Made by a program: the position numbers and the translations under genes | The notes under the pieces: model-generated | Database searches by the model: none | The model's input: only the letters and a program-made list of their open reading frames with translations | What the model was told of the DNA's origin: nothing | NCBI GenBank assembly: GCA_036250195.1 | Contig: JAVHZZ010000003.1 | Location: 341,973,875-342,037,874, forward strand | DNA from: Mixophyes australis | Lineage: Eukaryota; Chordata; Amphibia; Anura; Limnodynastidae | Direction of reading: 5' to 3' | Length of the DNA stretch: 64,000 nucleotides | Shown here: piece after piece, positions 1-12,029 of the stretch | How the letters are laid out: each line of letters begins with the position of its first letter | Numbering within the stretch: the stretch's first letter is position 1

Positions 1-41
1 CAAATCTATTTACTCTGTACCCCCAATGATAATGGGACACA

Positions 42-112
42 GATACACAGATATACACATACACAAAAACACACACACACACATACACAGACACACTCAC
101 ACACATGCAACA
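42..112. repeat. CA-rich microsatellite
   Basis: Interrupted run of CA/ACAC units broken by AA, AT and CTC. It is a plain dinucleotide repeat with no gene content. Confidence 0.9.
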
Positions 113-1163
113 TATTCACAATAGACATACATACATATATACAAACACGTGACTTTAATCAGCAGCATTTGTTTGGAAAAGCCTTTTGATGAAATGGCCC
201 ACGCTAGTCCAGCCTATCCCTCCCCATTTCTCCATAGAGAGTTGTGTCAGTTGCACACGGACATAAATTGCCTGCAACTGTGCTCATTGGCGTAATGTCC
301 ATTTCTATTTCTGGGCATGCACAGTGCAGATCCATGCATGGTACGCTATGCAAATGGTGTAGATGAATCAGGCCCAAGGTGCGAAAGCAAAAGTGCTTTG
401 GGATTTATTAAAGTAATTCTATCATTTTCAAATAAGCATTGCCCAATCAATTGTATGTGTTTCCAAAGCACAAAGTGATCTATTTTAGCAGATGTATATA
501 GTCAACAATTCAATACATTATAATATTATGATACAGTACAGTACAGCCAATACCAAAAGATAAATACATACCGCTTGCGCTACGCTGCGCTAACCACGGG
601 CACCCCTGGACAGTGATTCACCTTAGAATACTGTGATCAGTGAAGTCTGAGAGTTGGGTGCACAGCTATGATCATATATACACAGTCAGTGTTACAGAGA
701 ACAATAGAGATGACGTAGATTGTTTCTATAGGTCCAGACGTTGGGTGGGTCCAGGGTAAACAGGTCATAGGCTGATTCAATCTAAAGAATCCAAAGGTGG
801 GGGTTAATCTCTCCAGGGGATCTGCTCCTTTCTTCCCCAATGCTCCAGTTACAACTAAGTCAATTAGCATTTCATAGCCAACATCATATAAAGGTTTATT
901 CCGTAATATCAATAACTAAAGTATGCAATGTGCGATCTCTTCGCCGACTGCACCGGACAGCTGCTGATGAATAGGGCTTTAATATGACACTAGGCATGAT
1001 ACCTTTCCTATAACCTGAACCTTGAACATCACTGAAGTGTACGTATAATCAATAAACCAAATACTATCTGCTCATAAATTACAGTGTAACGGAACCAATA
1101 TGAATATGAATTATATAAATAACTAAATGTTGTAATGCGAGTGTGTGCGTGCGTATTTTACCG
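113..1163. other. No gene recognised
   Basis: Only short chance frames occur here. Around 366-376 the motif GAATCAGGCCC matches the terminal motif of the MITE families seen later in the window, so 230-380 may be the right part of such an element. The rest (550-1160) has no recognisable domain. Some LTR-like character is possible but not provable by eye. Confidence 0.5.
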
Positions 1164-1205
1164 TGCGATCGCACCACGCCACGTGTTACGTGGCGTACGG
1201 ATCGC
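1164..1205. other. CpG-rich nested palindrome
   Basis: An inner perfect inverted repeat (8-bp arms, 3-bp loop) lies at 1177-1195. It is enclosed by an outer GCGATC / GATCGC pair. CpG density is far above the AT-rich surroundings, which suggests young inserted DNA or a terminal part of a mobile element. No flanking duplication was found. Confidence 0.6.
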
Positions 1206-1812
1206 AATGGCATGGCAAAACAATATTAACCAATATACTTTCGTTCATCCAATTATACGACTTTGACAGATTGAATGGGTATTGACTTTATTTTTAATAT
1301 TTCTTATGTGCTTTAGCTCATGTTTTTTTCCCCAACATATTTCAATCCATTTGTGCATTCCAACATTCCAACATTAGTGATGCGGTCATGCAGTATACAA
1401 GGAACCTCATTAGTTTTCGAACGGACTGTGAATGCGACTTGCATTTAAAAAATCAGACGTAACTTGCAAGCACATCCGCCTGTATTCAAGTACAAGTGGA
1501 TCTCAATAAATGTTTTTCATTTGAAACCGGGTATAAGTACACTCTGGCTACACGTTACTTGCCGTATGCAAACACACGTTCCGGCATGCATACGTGTGAG
1601 TCATCACAATCAGTCGGTACTTACACCTGCTCTGTAGCTGGTGCAAGTGTTACAGCTAAAAAACACTTACCTGAGAGATGCCCAGAGCTTGAATCTGACC
1701 AATGTGCATGTGCTCGACTACGGCACACACTTACTGTACATTACCTATGTACATCCGACCCTTCCAACCCCCATTCTGCCCTTCAAGTGGTAGGAAGTGG
1801 TAAGTGCCATTT
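1206..1812. other. No gene recognised
   Basis: A 119-codon open frame at 1496-1855 has no recognisable motif. It runs across the edge of the inverted duplication starting at 1813, so it is read as a chance frame. Confidence 0.5.
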
Positions 1813-2250
1813 ACGTTTGGACATGAATTGGATGCAATTGGATTCACTGGAGTAAGGTCCGTTTCACAGCATGCGCAGAGCTATTTCCCACAAGATACGG
1901 CACGTATCAGGGCTTATGTCTGAAAATGAATTAGGCCCTAGAGGTTTCATTTTACAATGATTGGAATTGCTGGATTCAGGCAGTTCCTGGGGTTATATGT
2001 TGCCGTTATTACAGCTTAAAAAACCCCCACCTGTTTCCCGCATAAGTTTCAACTTTATGTATGTTTCTTAACATACTGGGAGCTAACATGTCTTTCAAAT
2101 TGTTGTCATCTTACAAACAATGTCTGTTTTTTTGGTGGACATGTCTACAATATTAGGTCTGTTAATAGGAGATTTTAAAACTTTTTAGAGACTTTTAAAA
2201 CTTTTTTAAATATTTTTAAGCATGCCTCAAATTCCACTTCTAGAAGTGCA
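1813..2250 (+). repeat. Left arm of 438-bp inverted duplication
   Basis: This block is the reverse complement of 5594-6031 with only about six to eight differences by eye, or about 98% identity. The inner ends of both arms carry the small palindrome CACTTCTAGAAGTG. The outer part (to about 1946) matches the arm of the MITE family with the TIR core GGCCTAATTCAT, best seen at 29171-29833. The inner 300 bp are not MITE sequence, so the duplicated unit is larger than one MITE. It may be a pair of oppositely inserted copies, the long terminal repeats of a 4.2-kb element, or an inverted segmental duplication. Confidence 0.9.
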
Positions 2251-2382
2251 CATTTTTGTTGGTTTTTACGTACATGGAACTAGAAGCAGCACCCTCGGGA
2301 ATCTCACACCAATCGCCAACATCAAGGGCCTCCCCGATGTCTCTCTCCCTGGCCAATTCATGGGGGTCATTCTGGCCTAGTG

Positions 2383-2865
2383 TTATGGGGAAAAGTTTAG
2401 TGTCGATATTAAGGCTGCTGTGGAAGATTGATGAAGACGGAGGGATTCAAAAGAGGTGAGCGGGCGGGCAGAGAGCAGGTGTTTAATCATGTTGTGAAAG
2501 TTACAAATTTGCAAATATTGATAGAAAAGTTTGGTAGGGACCTTAATTTCATCCTGGATATCAGAGAATTGAGGGAAGAGGTCAGTATGGGTGAGGTCAT
2601 TCAAAACTCTAATCACTCGAGAAAACCATTGGATGAACACAGTAGGCATAAGACCTGGGGGGAGGTCTGGGGAATTAAAAAGTGGAATGATAAGAGAAGG
2701 TTGGGGAGACAAGCCATGTTTCTGAGAAACTGAATGCCAAATTATCAGGGAAAGGGAAACAGTGGGCTGGAGCAGAACCCTCTTCGGGCGGCGGGTCCAT
2801 GGGAGCCATAGGAGAGACGCAGGAGAGAACAAACCCAGGCCCTCAGCCTCAATGCGGACCCACAT
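2383..2865 (-). pseudogene. L1/Tx1-like LINE ORF2 C-terminal fragment, decayed
   Basis: A 160-codon minus-strand frame reads like the region downstream of the reverse-transcriptase domain in amphibian L1/Tx1-type LINEs. It has a tryptophan/phenylalanine segment near WFSRVI, then an acidic spacer, then FYQYLQICNF, which resembles the family pattern of a 'YLQL..F' block after a 'dl....l.sF' segment. There is no start methionine context, no catalytic YxDD and no endonuclease, so this is a short 5'- and 3'-truncated remnant. It lies just inside the left arm of the inverted duplication. The family assignment rests on remembered pattern only; a chance frame is possible. Confidence 0.4.
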
Positions 2866-2869
2866 TCTA

Positions 2870-4895
2870 GGGGAGGTAGCGCAACACCACAGGAAACACT
2901 GAGCAAGGTGATCATAATTTTATTTTATGTTTTTAACTTAATAAAAATATTCCTACCCTCTCCCTTTCTAGCCTCCCCCATACGTACATCAATGATTTGC
3001 TGTTACCTGTCCCACAGTTCTATAAGTGAAGAAAAGAGCAATTAGACGGTACTTACACTTCTTGCTTGCAGATTTTAAGTTGCACAGAAACTTCTGACAC
3101 TGTGGGGCTCATTTAGGGTTGCCGAAAACCAATTTTTTGTGCAAGATACACATTTCCATACTGCACATGTGCGTATCCATACATCTGTATCTAGATTTTT
3201 TTTTGTATCATCACTGACCTGCATTCCTTTATACCTGGAGGTGTACAATGGGAGCAAACAAGCATAAGGTGAGTAAAATAAGGGACAATCACAGAACTGC
3301 AACACAATTAGACATGGACGCATCCCTAGATGCTCCTTTTAGGAGGTATATCTCTTGAGGGTGATGGAGGAGTGATGGCTGGAGTAACAATATGCTGATG
3401 ATGACTATCAACAGCACTATTAACTTCTGATTGGCTAAGTGCCTTTAAACCCTTCCAATTTTGTACACTTAAATTATAAGTGTTGTCGCTATATATTATA
3501 AGGAGATGTTGCCATCTATTCGCTATACCAAATTGACATTTCCCTTTGGACTACTGCAGAAAAGAAGATTCCCATTTAATTTTTAAAAGCTGTGTAAAAA
3601 ACAAATGTAAAAGCACACATGCACACACACAACTTGGAATATGATGTTAAAAAATCAGGTTGATTCTTTGAGGGCTCACAGTTGTTTAAAAGTTTTGTTA
3701 ACCAAAGTGAAAACAATTAGTCTTTTGAATATTTAAAATGTACCCAGCCTTTCAAGTGAGAAAACACATTCTGTGCCTTACCTATTTCAATAAATTGATT
3801 AGACATTGCCGCAGTAGTGATTTTGATACAAGATACACAATATCTTTAGCTGAAGAGAATTTTCATTTTATTTCACGATCAAGCTCTCATGTTAAAGTGG
3901 TTATTTCTGACACATAGTACAGATTAAACGGTTTCGTTTAACCAGTCACTTTAAATTGATCCGCTGTTCAATGCATTACTTTTCAGAACTAATGTAGATT
4001 GTACAGGCTACCAAATGAAGTGTCATTAGAGTTTTATTTTTCCCTTTAAAATGTAAAAGGCAATCTGTTATGACAAAAATTGAATACAGCACTTTGTGTA
4101 AGTAGAATTTTTTTTATGAAATGGTTATAATTTCCGACAATGGCATATTTCTGAATGCTTTATTCTTATCAAGTGATCCGTGTTGTGATTATTCGTCTGT
4201 TACTTTAACTCACAGGAACAGTCCCATTGAGGTGCGCCAAAAAATGAAAGTAGATTTCTTACTGTAATAGCCGGCAATATGCGCATCTGAACATTGAGGT
4301 GATGTTAAGCGGCACCTCTCGCTGAATTGAACCTGCCACTTATTGTCTATTTTTTCAAACTGTGCTTTAATTTCCTGGTTTCTGGTTTATTGGGTGATAC
4401 TCCAATGTATCCCATCTTTTGCCACTGGATATCGATAATTTAGAATAGTTAATTTCACAGTTTAAGATTCTTGATAGCTTGATTAAGGGAATTAGTAGAA
4501 ATGCTTTCCTCTGATCATTTTAGATTGAGTTGATAAAACACAGATCAGCATTAGACTTCCTACACACTGGGTAAAACCAATTTACATTATCTTACTAACT
4601 TTCTAATTCCTAGAAACTGCCTATGTTGCTTTTCTTAACTTTATTAACAACAAACGCTGCAACCTAGAAATAGAACTTCCAGAAAATAGTTCTTGCAATA
4701 ATAATTGGTTTAAACATACTCTGATAATTATTTGAATCAATTGATTTGCTCTAATAATTATATAAAGAATTCCAAACTCTAGTTTATAACCAAATCATAA
4801 CCGCAAACATAGATAACATTCTAAACCAATCCCTAGTTCTAAAGAATATATAATGTTTTAAAGTATAAATGGCACAAGCAGATAGGAGCACAGTT
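2870..4895. other. No gene recognised; mostly low-repeat AT-rich sequence
   Basis: About 3100-3330 holds a fragment with a GGGGCTCATTTAGGG-type start, probably MITE debris. From about 3600 to 4800 no repeat is recognised. The base texture (many ATTA, TTTAAT and CATTT strings with few low-complexity runs) would fit a conserved noncoding element, but this cannot be shown without alignment. Confidence 0.4.
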
Positions 4896-4898
4896 AGG

Positions 4899-5000
4899 CA
4901 GGGCCGCCATCAGAGTGGTACGGCGGGATACTAGCGTATAGGACCCGAGCTCACCAGGGGGCCCACGCTACACACCACCAATTTTTTTTTTGCTTCTTTA
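4899..5000 (+). mobile_element. Possible hAT-type left end fragment
   Basis: The sequence begins CAGGGCCGCCATCAG, a start typical of vertebrate hAT nonautonomous elements. It is followed by a GC-rich segment and a T-run at 4981-4990. No matching right terminus or 8-bp duplication was found downstream, so it is called partial at best. Confidence 0.35.
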
Positions 5001-5129
5001 TTCCTGGTGGTCCAGTGCGAATACTGTGCAGACAGCCTGTGCGATCTGTGCATGGGCTGTCACATTGCATACTACTCACTGTGGCCGCATCATTTATTCA
5101 TAGAATACTGTACTACAGCTTGTTTTACT

Positions 5130-5240
5130 TACGTGCAAAGTAATAAATTAATTTACACCCCTTGCAATGTAACATGGTTTGCTAAGGAGTAACTTTTCTT
5201 CTTTTTTGGCTTTGCATGCCTTAATGAATAAGACCCTATA
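5130..5240 (-). repeat. Fragment of CATTAAGG-type MITE
   Basis: Contains the block 'ACACCCCTTGCAATGTAACA' followed by a TT-rich stretch and GCCTTAATGAATAAG. This is the right half of the inverted-repeat family seen complete at 39306-39625 and 57259-57552. The left half is absent here. Confidence 0.65.
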
Positions 5241-5593
5241 TGTATTAGTTTTGAGGTCCCCAGGCTTCCTTGATAGAAAATGATGGATGATTAGAGCTCC
5301 TTTAGGTCCCTTAGGACCCCAGTGGAAGAATTGCCATATATAGTCTAGTACATTAAAACCACTGTAATAAAAAAAAATTCATTGCACATACATTAAAAGA
5401 AAATCTACACGCTTATCTGGAACTATTAAACGTTTTCAAGTCCCAAGGTAGCTAGAAAGACGGACTCCTAGGGCCTCTTTTCTCATAAGCGCATTAGAGA
5501 GTTGAAAGGTTGAAGGAGCTCTAAACAGAAAAAAAGTGGTAAAAATTGATGATTTATTAAGGTTTAAAGAAAAATAGGCGATTTGTTATACAA

Positions 5594-6031
5594 TGCACTT
5601 CTAGAAGTGGAATTTGAGGCATGCTTAAAAATATTTAAAACAGTTTTAAAAGTCTCTAAAAAGTTTTAAAATCTCTTATTAACAGACCTAATATTGTAGA
5701 CATGTCCACCAAAAAAACAGACATTGTTTGTAAGATGACAACAATTTGAAAGACATGTTAGCTCCCAGTATGTTAAGAAACATACATAAAGTTGAAACTT
5801 ATGCGGGAAACAGGTGGGGTTTTTTTAAGCTGTAATAACGGCAACATATAACCCCAGGAACTGCCTGAATCCAGCAATTCCAATCATTGTAAAATGAAAC
5901 CTCTAGGGCCTAATTCATTTTCAGACATAAGCCCTGATACGTGCCGTATCTTGAGGGAAATAGCTCTGTGCATGCTCTGAAACGGACCTTACTCCAGTGA
6001 ATCCAATTGCATCCAATTCATGTCCAAACGT
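5594..6031 (-). repeat. Right arm of 438-bp inverted duplication
   Basis: Reverse complement of 1813-2250 at about 98% identity; both outer ends stop at the same base. The 3343-bp spacer contains the LINE-like remnant (2383-2865), the possible hAT end (4899) and a MITE half. The low divergence of the arms suggests either a recent event or gene conversion between arms. Confidence 0.9.
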
Positions 6032-7027
6032 CTTCCCTCCCATTAACTAGCGAGGTGATGCCCATTTTCTTCCCCTTATATTTCTTGGACCTTTTGGTCG
6101 ATATTCTTCCTCCCCTATTTCCTCCACTTTTTTTTTTTTACACGGTTCTAGCCACGCCATCTCTTCTCCCTCTTCTAATTTCTACTCTCCTTCCCTCTCT
6201 ATTTTAAAACCTGAGTCATTCGGCTATTATATGTAATTAATTTTATTACTTTTCCCTTTTATATGTATACTTTGCCAGGTTGATTTAATATCCAACACTG
6301 TCAGATTTTTTTTTGTTTTGTACTGTTTTTTGTTTTAAACAGTTGAAAAATGTATCCCTGTACCCCTGCCTATCAGTTGACCACTTATATCCCAGTAGAG
6401 ATACTCAACGTTGTTTCAAAGTGGTTTTCAAGTCAATTTACCTATTTATCTCTAACATTGAAATATTCAGGATAGATTTGTGCAAGGAGGACAGGTCCAA
6501 GTATGTTTTGAGATTCTTTCAAGCTTAAATTGCTACATTATATAATTTATGTAGCTTATTTGAACACCTTTTATTTTAATGTTTTTACTGCAAGGAGAGA
6601 ACTCAGAGTTTGAATTTGGTTGTGACAGTCAAGCTCAAATTGAACCAGCCCAAAAATCATCAGTGTATTGTGACCTATTTCAAAATACTGGAATCGACTA
6701 AACTCGATGACGTTTTGAAACAAAAAACTTGTCTAGCTCTCAAAGCTTTCTGCATCATGCATATAAGTAAAACATCGCTGTAGCTCCAAGAAAGGCCATG
6801 CACAGTGATGTATAAATAACAAATAATTAATATGTAGGGAACGAAAATAGTTTATTTGCAAGGATCCACTTTAGTAGTAAGGGCAAAATGACCCTGTATC
6901 CCATTTGCTAGCAATATTACAATCTAACAGTCACTAACAATACCTATTCCTGGCATCCTGTTGAACTTATGAGTTTTGAAGATTTTCTGCTGTTAGTTCT
7001 AATTTTATTTTTGCTGTTTTCATTATC
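6032..7027. other. No gene recognised
   Basis: Pyrimidine-rich stretch at 6030-6200 followed by ordinary AT-rich sequence. The frames at 6007-6207 and 6313-6528 have low-complexity or unremarkable composition and no motif. Confidence 0.5.
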
Positions 7028-7135
7028 CTTATTATTATTATTATTATTATTATTATCAATATTATTATTATTATTATTATTATTATCAATATTATTATTA
7101 TTATTATCAATATTATTATTATTATTATTATCAAT

Positions 7136-7182
<47 letters not shown>
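7028..7182. repeat. ATT trinucleotide array with spaced ATCAAT interruptions
   Basis: About 155 bp of TTA/ATT units. The array is broken four times by TCAATA (or TCAATAG) at irregular spacing, each flanked by several pure repeats. Both strands read as open frames (poly-Leu/Ile or poly-Asn) purely because of the repeat. Confidence 0.95.
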
Positions 7183-8239
7183 GCTTTGTTTGGGATTTTA
7201 AGTTTGGGGGAGACTTAATGAAAAAAAGATAGATGCCTTCCAACTTTACAAGAAGTCAAAATACACTGCAATAAAAATAATTCCATCTTCTGATGGTAAC
7301 ATGTCAATTACTAAAAGTAAACTTTTTTATTAATTTTTTTTTTAAAGCTTATATTTATTTTTAATTATAAACCACAACATTAATCAGATTGCCTGGATCA
7401 AAAAGGTTTTAGTTACATAAGTCTCTCATCTATCTCTGATTGCTGGCTTATCTCCAGAGATGTGCTTTATGATGGATTGTATTCCAATATGGCTGCCTTC
7501 CAGCAAAGAGCACAATCCTATTGTGGATATACATGCTTCTGTGTGACATTTCAAATACCCATCTGTTTTCATTTTGTTTATGTTTTTTCTGTCACTTGTT
7601 GTTTAGAAATCGTACAAAAACACTTACCAAAACAAACCCTTAAAAACAACAATGTGAGCTGAATGTCACCTATATTTACCTTTAAATTGATAACTCTAAA
7701 AGTAGTATTATACTTTATTCATGTACTGTATGCTAAAGTGTCTTATGAAAAAAACTCAAAGCCCAACATCAGGTTTTTTCCTGACATAACGTCCTTATGG
7801 TGTTTCCCAAATTTCTACAAAGTTAGACTGTGCTTCAACTTGTCCTCGTCTTTCTTCTATAAGTATTTGCAATTCAAGCACTTTACAACTACTTGACTGT
7901 ACTCTGAATAAAAGCTTTCCAATCCACTTCCACTCTAGAATCTCTCTGCTTGCTCATAGAATACTCCAATAGCCTTTTTTCAACTCTCTATCATATGTTA
8001 CTCATGTACAAACAGCCACCAAAAGACTTGCATAAACTGGTGGGGCAAGGACATGGTCGAACCTTAACCCATGAAAATGGGAGAAAATAAGGGAAAAAGT
8101 GGCTAAAAGTACAATATGCATTGTAATCAAAGAGAATACTTACAAAGTTCTGTATAGATGGCACCTTGTTACAGCTCATTTGAGTGCAATATTTCCAGGC
8201 ATGTCAAGGCTCTGCTGGAAAAAGTGCAACCAGGAGGGG
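7183..8239. other. No gene recognised
   Basis: AT-rich sequence with short chance frames at 7462-7896. No repeat family, splice-bounded exon or RNA gene could be recognised. Confidence 0.5.
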
Positions 8240-8338
8240 AGGTTTTTGTGCGTAGGAGAGCAGCTCCCTCGCTGCGATCTATTGAAATCCCACTCAATAG
8301 ATCGCAGCAAGGGAGGTGCTCTGCTACACACGAAACCC
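8240..8338. repeat. Palindromic foldback element, about 45-bp arms
   Basis: A central perfect stem (15 bp, GCTGCGATCTATTGA and its complement, at 8271-8285 and 8294-8308) is flanked by less perfect outer arms that pair up to about 8240 and 8338. It is a MITE-like or foldback hairpin. No clear target duplication was identified. Confidence 0.75.
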
Positions 8339-9720
8339 TGACCCAGAATCAGGTCGTCTACAAATGATTTAGCACCAGGCACCCAGTATGGTGGGACTGG
8401 TCCAAGATGATAAGAGGCTTCCACCGTAAGGTCCACAATCTCATTATGTCTATTACAGGGATACGACTCTGCTACTCTTACTCTGTACTGCCTTCCCCTT
8501 TCCCAAATATCCCTACTCACATGGCCGGACTAATAGGACATACAGTATATTTTGTGCAGCTAGGGGTTTATAGTGGCTAATTTGAGTAAAAAAGTGGATC
8601 CCCTGTTGGAGATATCTCTGGTTGATAGACTATGGCAGGTTTACAGACTAGAATACATCACCAGTTTCATCTCTGGACTGTGAAACATTCTCTTATGAGG
8701 CTATTGCCATGACTTAGGACTTTAAACTGTGGGTCTTGCTATCGCCCATTTACCTTCCCTTTACGGGCAAGCCCTTCTTTACTCCTAGTAAACCTTTCTT
8801 TTTGCCTGCCTGACATTTCCCAAGTCAACTTCATGGGTTGATTTCTGGAGTGCTGCCATGTATATATTGAAGCTAATTTAAGACACAGAATTTATTTTTT
8901 AGCTTGTCGCTCTACAATGCAGTTTTGCTGTAATATGTGCTTATGCATATTAACCTTGTTCCCTCCTACCTTCCAACTCATTGCCTTCTTTTCCTTCTGT
9001 ACCTCTGTCTCTATCTTTTAAACATCAATAACAGCAACATTCGAAGCAAAAAAAATGCTGCTGATTATAATTATTTTATCATTAAGTCATTTACAGACCA
9101 CAGTATATATAATCAAAGTTCTCCTTGGTCTAACTACATTCAGCTTCACTTTGGATCATTAAACAGTGGACAAATCCTGGTTGTTAAATAATTAAATTGT
9201 ATTAGACTATATATTTAAAATATTTTGAACTGAGCATTATCGTCATAAGTTTTGTTATGGATTAATTCTACAAACAACAAAGTCTTTTTCAAAGGAAGAG
9301 TTTTATTCATTATGTGCATGAAGTTTGCAGTTCCAATAGAATTCAAAGCTGATAACAAATACAAAAATGACAGTTGTTTTATAAAAAAAAAAGCATGAAT
9401 AAAGCAGATGTCCAGGAACCAATTAAAGCAAAGTTTCATAGTTTAAAGGCGTAGCCTAACCATATATATGTGTAAAGCATTTCCTAACAAAAACATAAAA
9501 CAATGACCGTCTTATATTGTCAAGGCCAGAAGGAAGCCATAATATATCATATTGAAGATAAAATGGAACACCAATTAAAAATGACAAATCACATTAAGAC
9601 TTCAGCAGACTTAATTGTCAAGGTCTTTTTATATACTAAGTAAAAACAATTAAGAAATGCCATATTAACTCTTTCTATCCCCAAACAAGTTTACTTACTT
9701 TTATTCACTATCCATATTAA
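8339..9720. other. No gene recognised
   Basis: No repeats or coding motifs identified. The minus frame at 8176-8520 runs through the hairpin and is rejected. AT-rich sequence follows. Confidence 0.5.
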
Positions 9721-10040
9721 TCAATATTAGCTTAAAATGTGGACGTTTTAAAGTTAATTTTGCAGAAATGTCAAGATATGTTGGTCCAAATGAATTGCAT
9801 TACCAAACAAAATCTGATTTGATTGTTTATGGGTGTACATGCAGTTTAGCAATTGCTTAAATGTTATGTGTGTATGATCATTGGCTGACAGGACTGAGCT
9901 GTAATTAGATCAATTAGTCATTTAGTCTGACCTCTGAATAACCTTATATGTGCAGTAATTGTCAGAAACTATTAGCCACAGAGACAATCTACCTGTTAGT
10001 GACTAATATCAATCTGAAAATTCAGGTTGGTGGTAAGTTC
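9721..10040. promoter_or_regulatory. Candidate conserved noncoding element
   Basis: A 300-bp block of repeat-free, moderately AT-rich sequence with clustered homeodomain-type ATTA/TAAT cores and closely spaced strings such as CTGTAATTAGATCAATTAG. This texture is typical of vertebrate developmental enhancers. It is bounded downstream by the palindromic MITE at 10057. Regulatory function is inference only. Confidence 0.3.
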
Positions 10041-10056
10041 TCCTAATAAACAGCCT

Positions 10057-10244
10057 GGGGGTAAATGTATCATACTCCGATTTGTACAAGTAGCCGGAAA
10101 TCGGCGTGTTGACAGCTAAAATTTAAAGCAGCGCTGTCTTGTAAAGGGAAGTTTCCCTTTACAAGGCAGCGCCGCTTTAAATTTTAGCTGTCAACACGCC
10201 GATTTCCGGCGACTTGTACAAATCGGAGTATGATACATTTACCC
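10057..10244. mobile_element. Palindromic MITE with GGGTAAATGTATCA ends
   Basis: 188-bp near-perfect inverted repeat with arms of about 88 bp around a short centre at about 10147-10156. The ends read GGGTAAATGTATCATACTCC and its complement. The same terminal motif GGGGGTAAATGTATCA bounds the element at 58738-58915, but the interiors differ, so this is a related but distinct family. It carries no coding capacity. No unambiguous target duplication is visible. Confidence 0.9.
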
Positions 10245-12029
10245 GCTGGTTTGTTTTCCAATCAGATTTTTTTTTTTTTTTTTTTAAAGTTTTGTTTATT
10301 TTTCAAACTATACAAAATTATTATACTTTATAAAGAAACAATTTTATAACTAATAAATACAAGAAAAAACAATGGTGTTAATATGCTTGTCCCTAGGAAT
10401 TTAGGAATAGATTTATAGAATATGTACAAATACATTTTTATGTGTTGTAATTACATTGCAAAGTTGTTTGTTGCAATGTAACTTTGTAACCTATTCCATT
10501 CACGAGTATAAACCAGCCCTTAGTTCAAACCGCAACTGTCAACAATCAGTTTGCAGAGTTTTGTTTACCAACATATATTCACATAGATACGCTCCAAAGG
10601 TCTGCCTCTCCAACATGGGTTCTGGGCTCAAGCAATGTATAGGATTGCAATGCTTCACTGGGCTCTATTTGGACCCAAGTGTCTTATTTTGATCACAGGC
10701 TTCATCCCTTTATGCTCAACCTTTCTTTTCCAGAGATTATTAGCGCTGTTGGCTACTGAGAGGTAGCGTACCAAGACAGCAAATTAACTGGATATATGTC
10801 AGATTTTAAAAAGAGCAACATTTACAAAGCCTTTGCTTTTAGCACTTTACCTTATTCCTCTGATGATCAATGTCATGTTACTGTTTCTAGCAGAGTATAT
10901 ACAGAGTGTAGACTGGATGCATAGCAGTACACATATGATAACCCTTGTAATCTTGTCAGTAAAGTATGGGTCCTGTAATTGCCTGTCTGACTTGCTTAAA
11001 GCCATAGAATTCTGGACTGAGGACTTTTGCCTCCTTTAGTGAGGGAAATTAACTTAACACTTCTTTTATCCTGCTCTTGCTGAGAGTGCTGAAGATTGCA
11101 GGAATATGGGTGTTCTGTAAATTCATATTTCCATTGGTCTTAAGCTGCATACACTCTTATCCTCTGTGGTAAAGATGGGGTGTGGAAATTGAACTGTGGG
11201 AATGTTAGCAAGAAAAACAAACTAAGAAATACAGGTAAGTTTGAGTGCCCTAGGTTTTGGGATCTTCTCCAAAAGACTTGAGGACCAGTTAGAGACTAGG
11301 GTTCATGCTTTGTCCTATAAATAATCTACCAGACAGGAGCTCAGGTGTTTGTAGGAGAGAGAGCGACCCAAGACTGCTAGAGTGGCCAATTAAAGACAGG
11401 AGGGAGTCCTGTCCCTGAAGAACTAAAACCACACCAATTGGCCAGAGTGCCTGGGGAAATTCGCACTACAGGGACTATATTGTTGTGTTACCCCTTTCTT
11501 CTTTATAGTGATTTATTAAACCAATTGACAGAAATGGGTGAATACATACATATTATTATGTATTTGCTTTCTAAATTATACTCCTGCATTCTTGGCCTGT
11601 ATTTTGTACAGTTAGTCACAGCAGTGATACCTTTCCATAAGTTTGACAAATGTGGGTGGCAGACTAAATCACCTGCTTTTATCTGTTTAATGCTTTGAAG
11701 GTTGTGACTTCCTTCACTTTGGAATAGCATGAAACCCATTTATTCATATGTGTTTTTAGTTAGAGTAGCTTCCAGTTAGACCATACCAAGATTATGTACA
11801 AGCTATAGGCAGATGCTGATGTAAGTATCATGTTATAGAAATGAAGAACTTATCTGAATGGAGATAAACAGTGTTATTAAAATATGCAGTAAGAACCTTA
11901 TGTTTTTATCAGATATTATAAAGTAATATTACAGAGTAGAATACACAGACCTTTCTTGCTGAGATTATACTTTCTTTACTATCTAAAGTGTGCATCCGGA
12001 CCATTGTCCTATAGACAGATATATGCAGG
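10245..12029. other. No gene recognised; poly-T at 10266-10285
   Basis: A 20-bp T run is followed by AT-rich sequence, possibly the tail of an old retroposon on the minus strand. Frames at 10456-11739 lack motifs. Confidence 0.45.

Noticed and set aside
1496..1855. 119-codon + frame with many Cys
   Set aside because: Crosses the boundary of the inverted duplication and overlaps MITE sequence; no domain and no splice or start context.
6944..7243. Poly-Asn and poly-Leu/Ile frames
   Set aside because: Direct translation of the ATT microsatellite.
8176..8520. 114-codon minus frame
   Set aside because: Passes straight through a hairpin element; sequence on both hairpin arms encodes repeated similar peptides.
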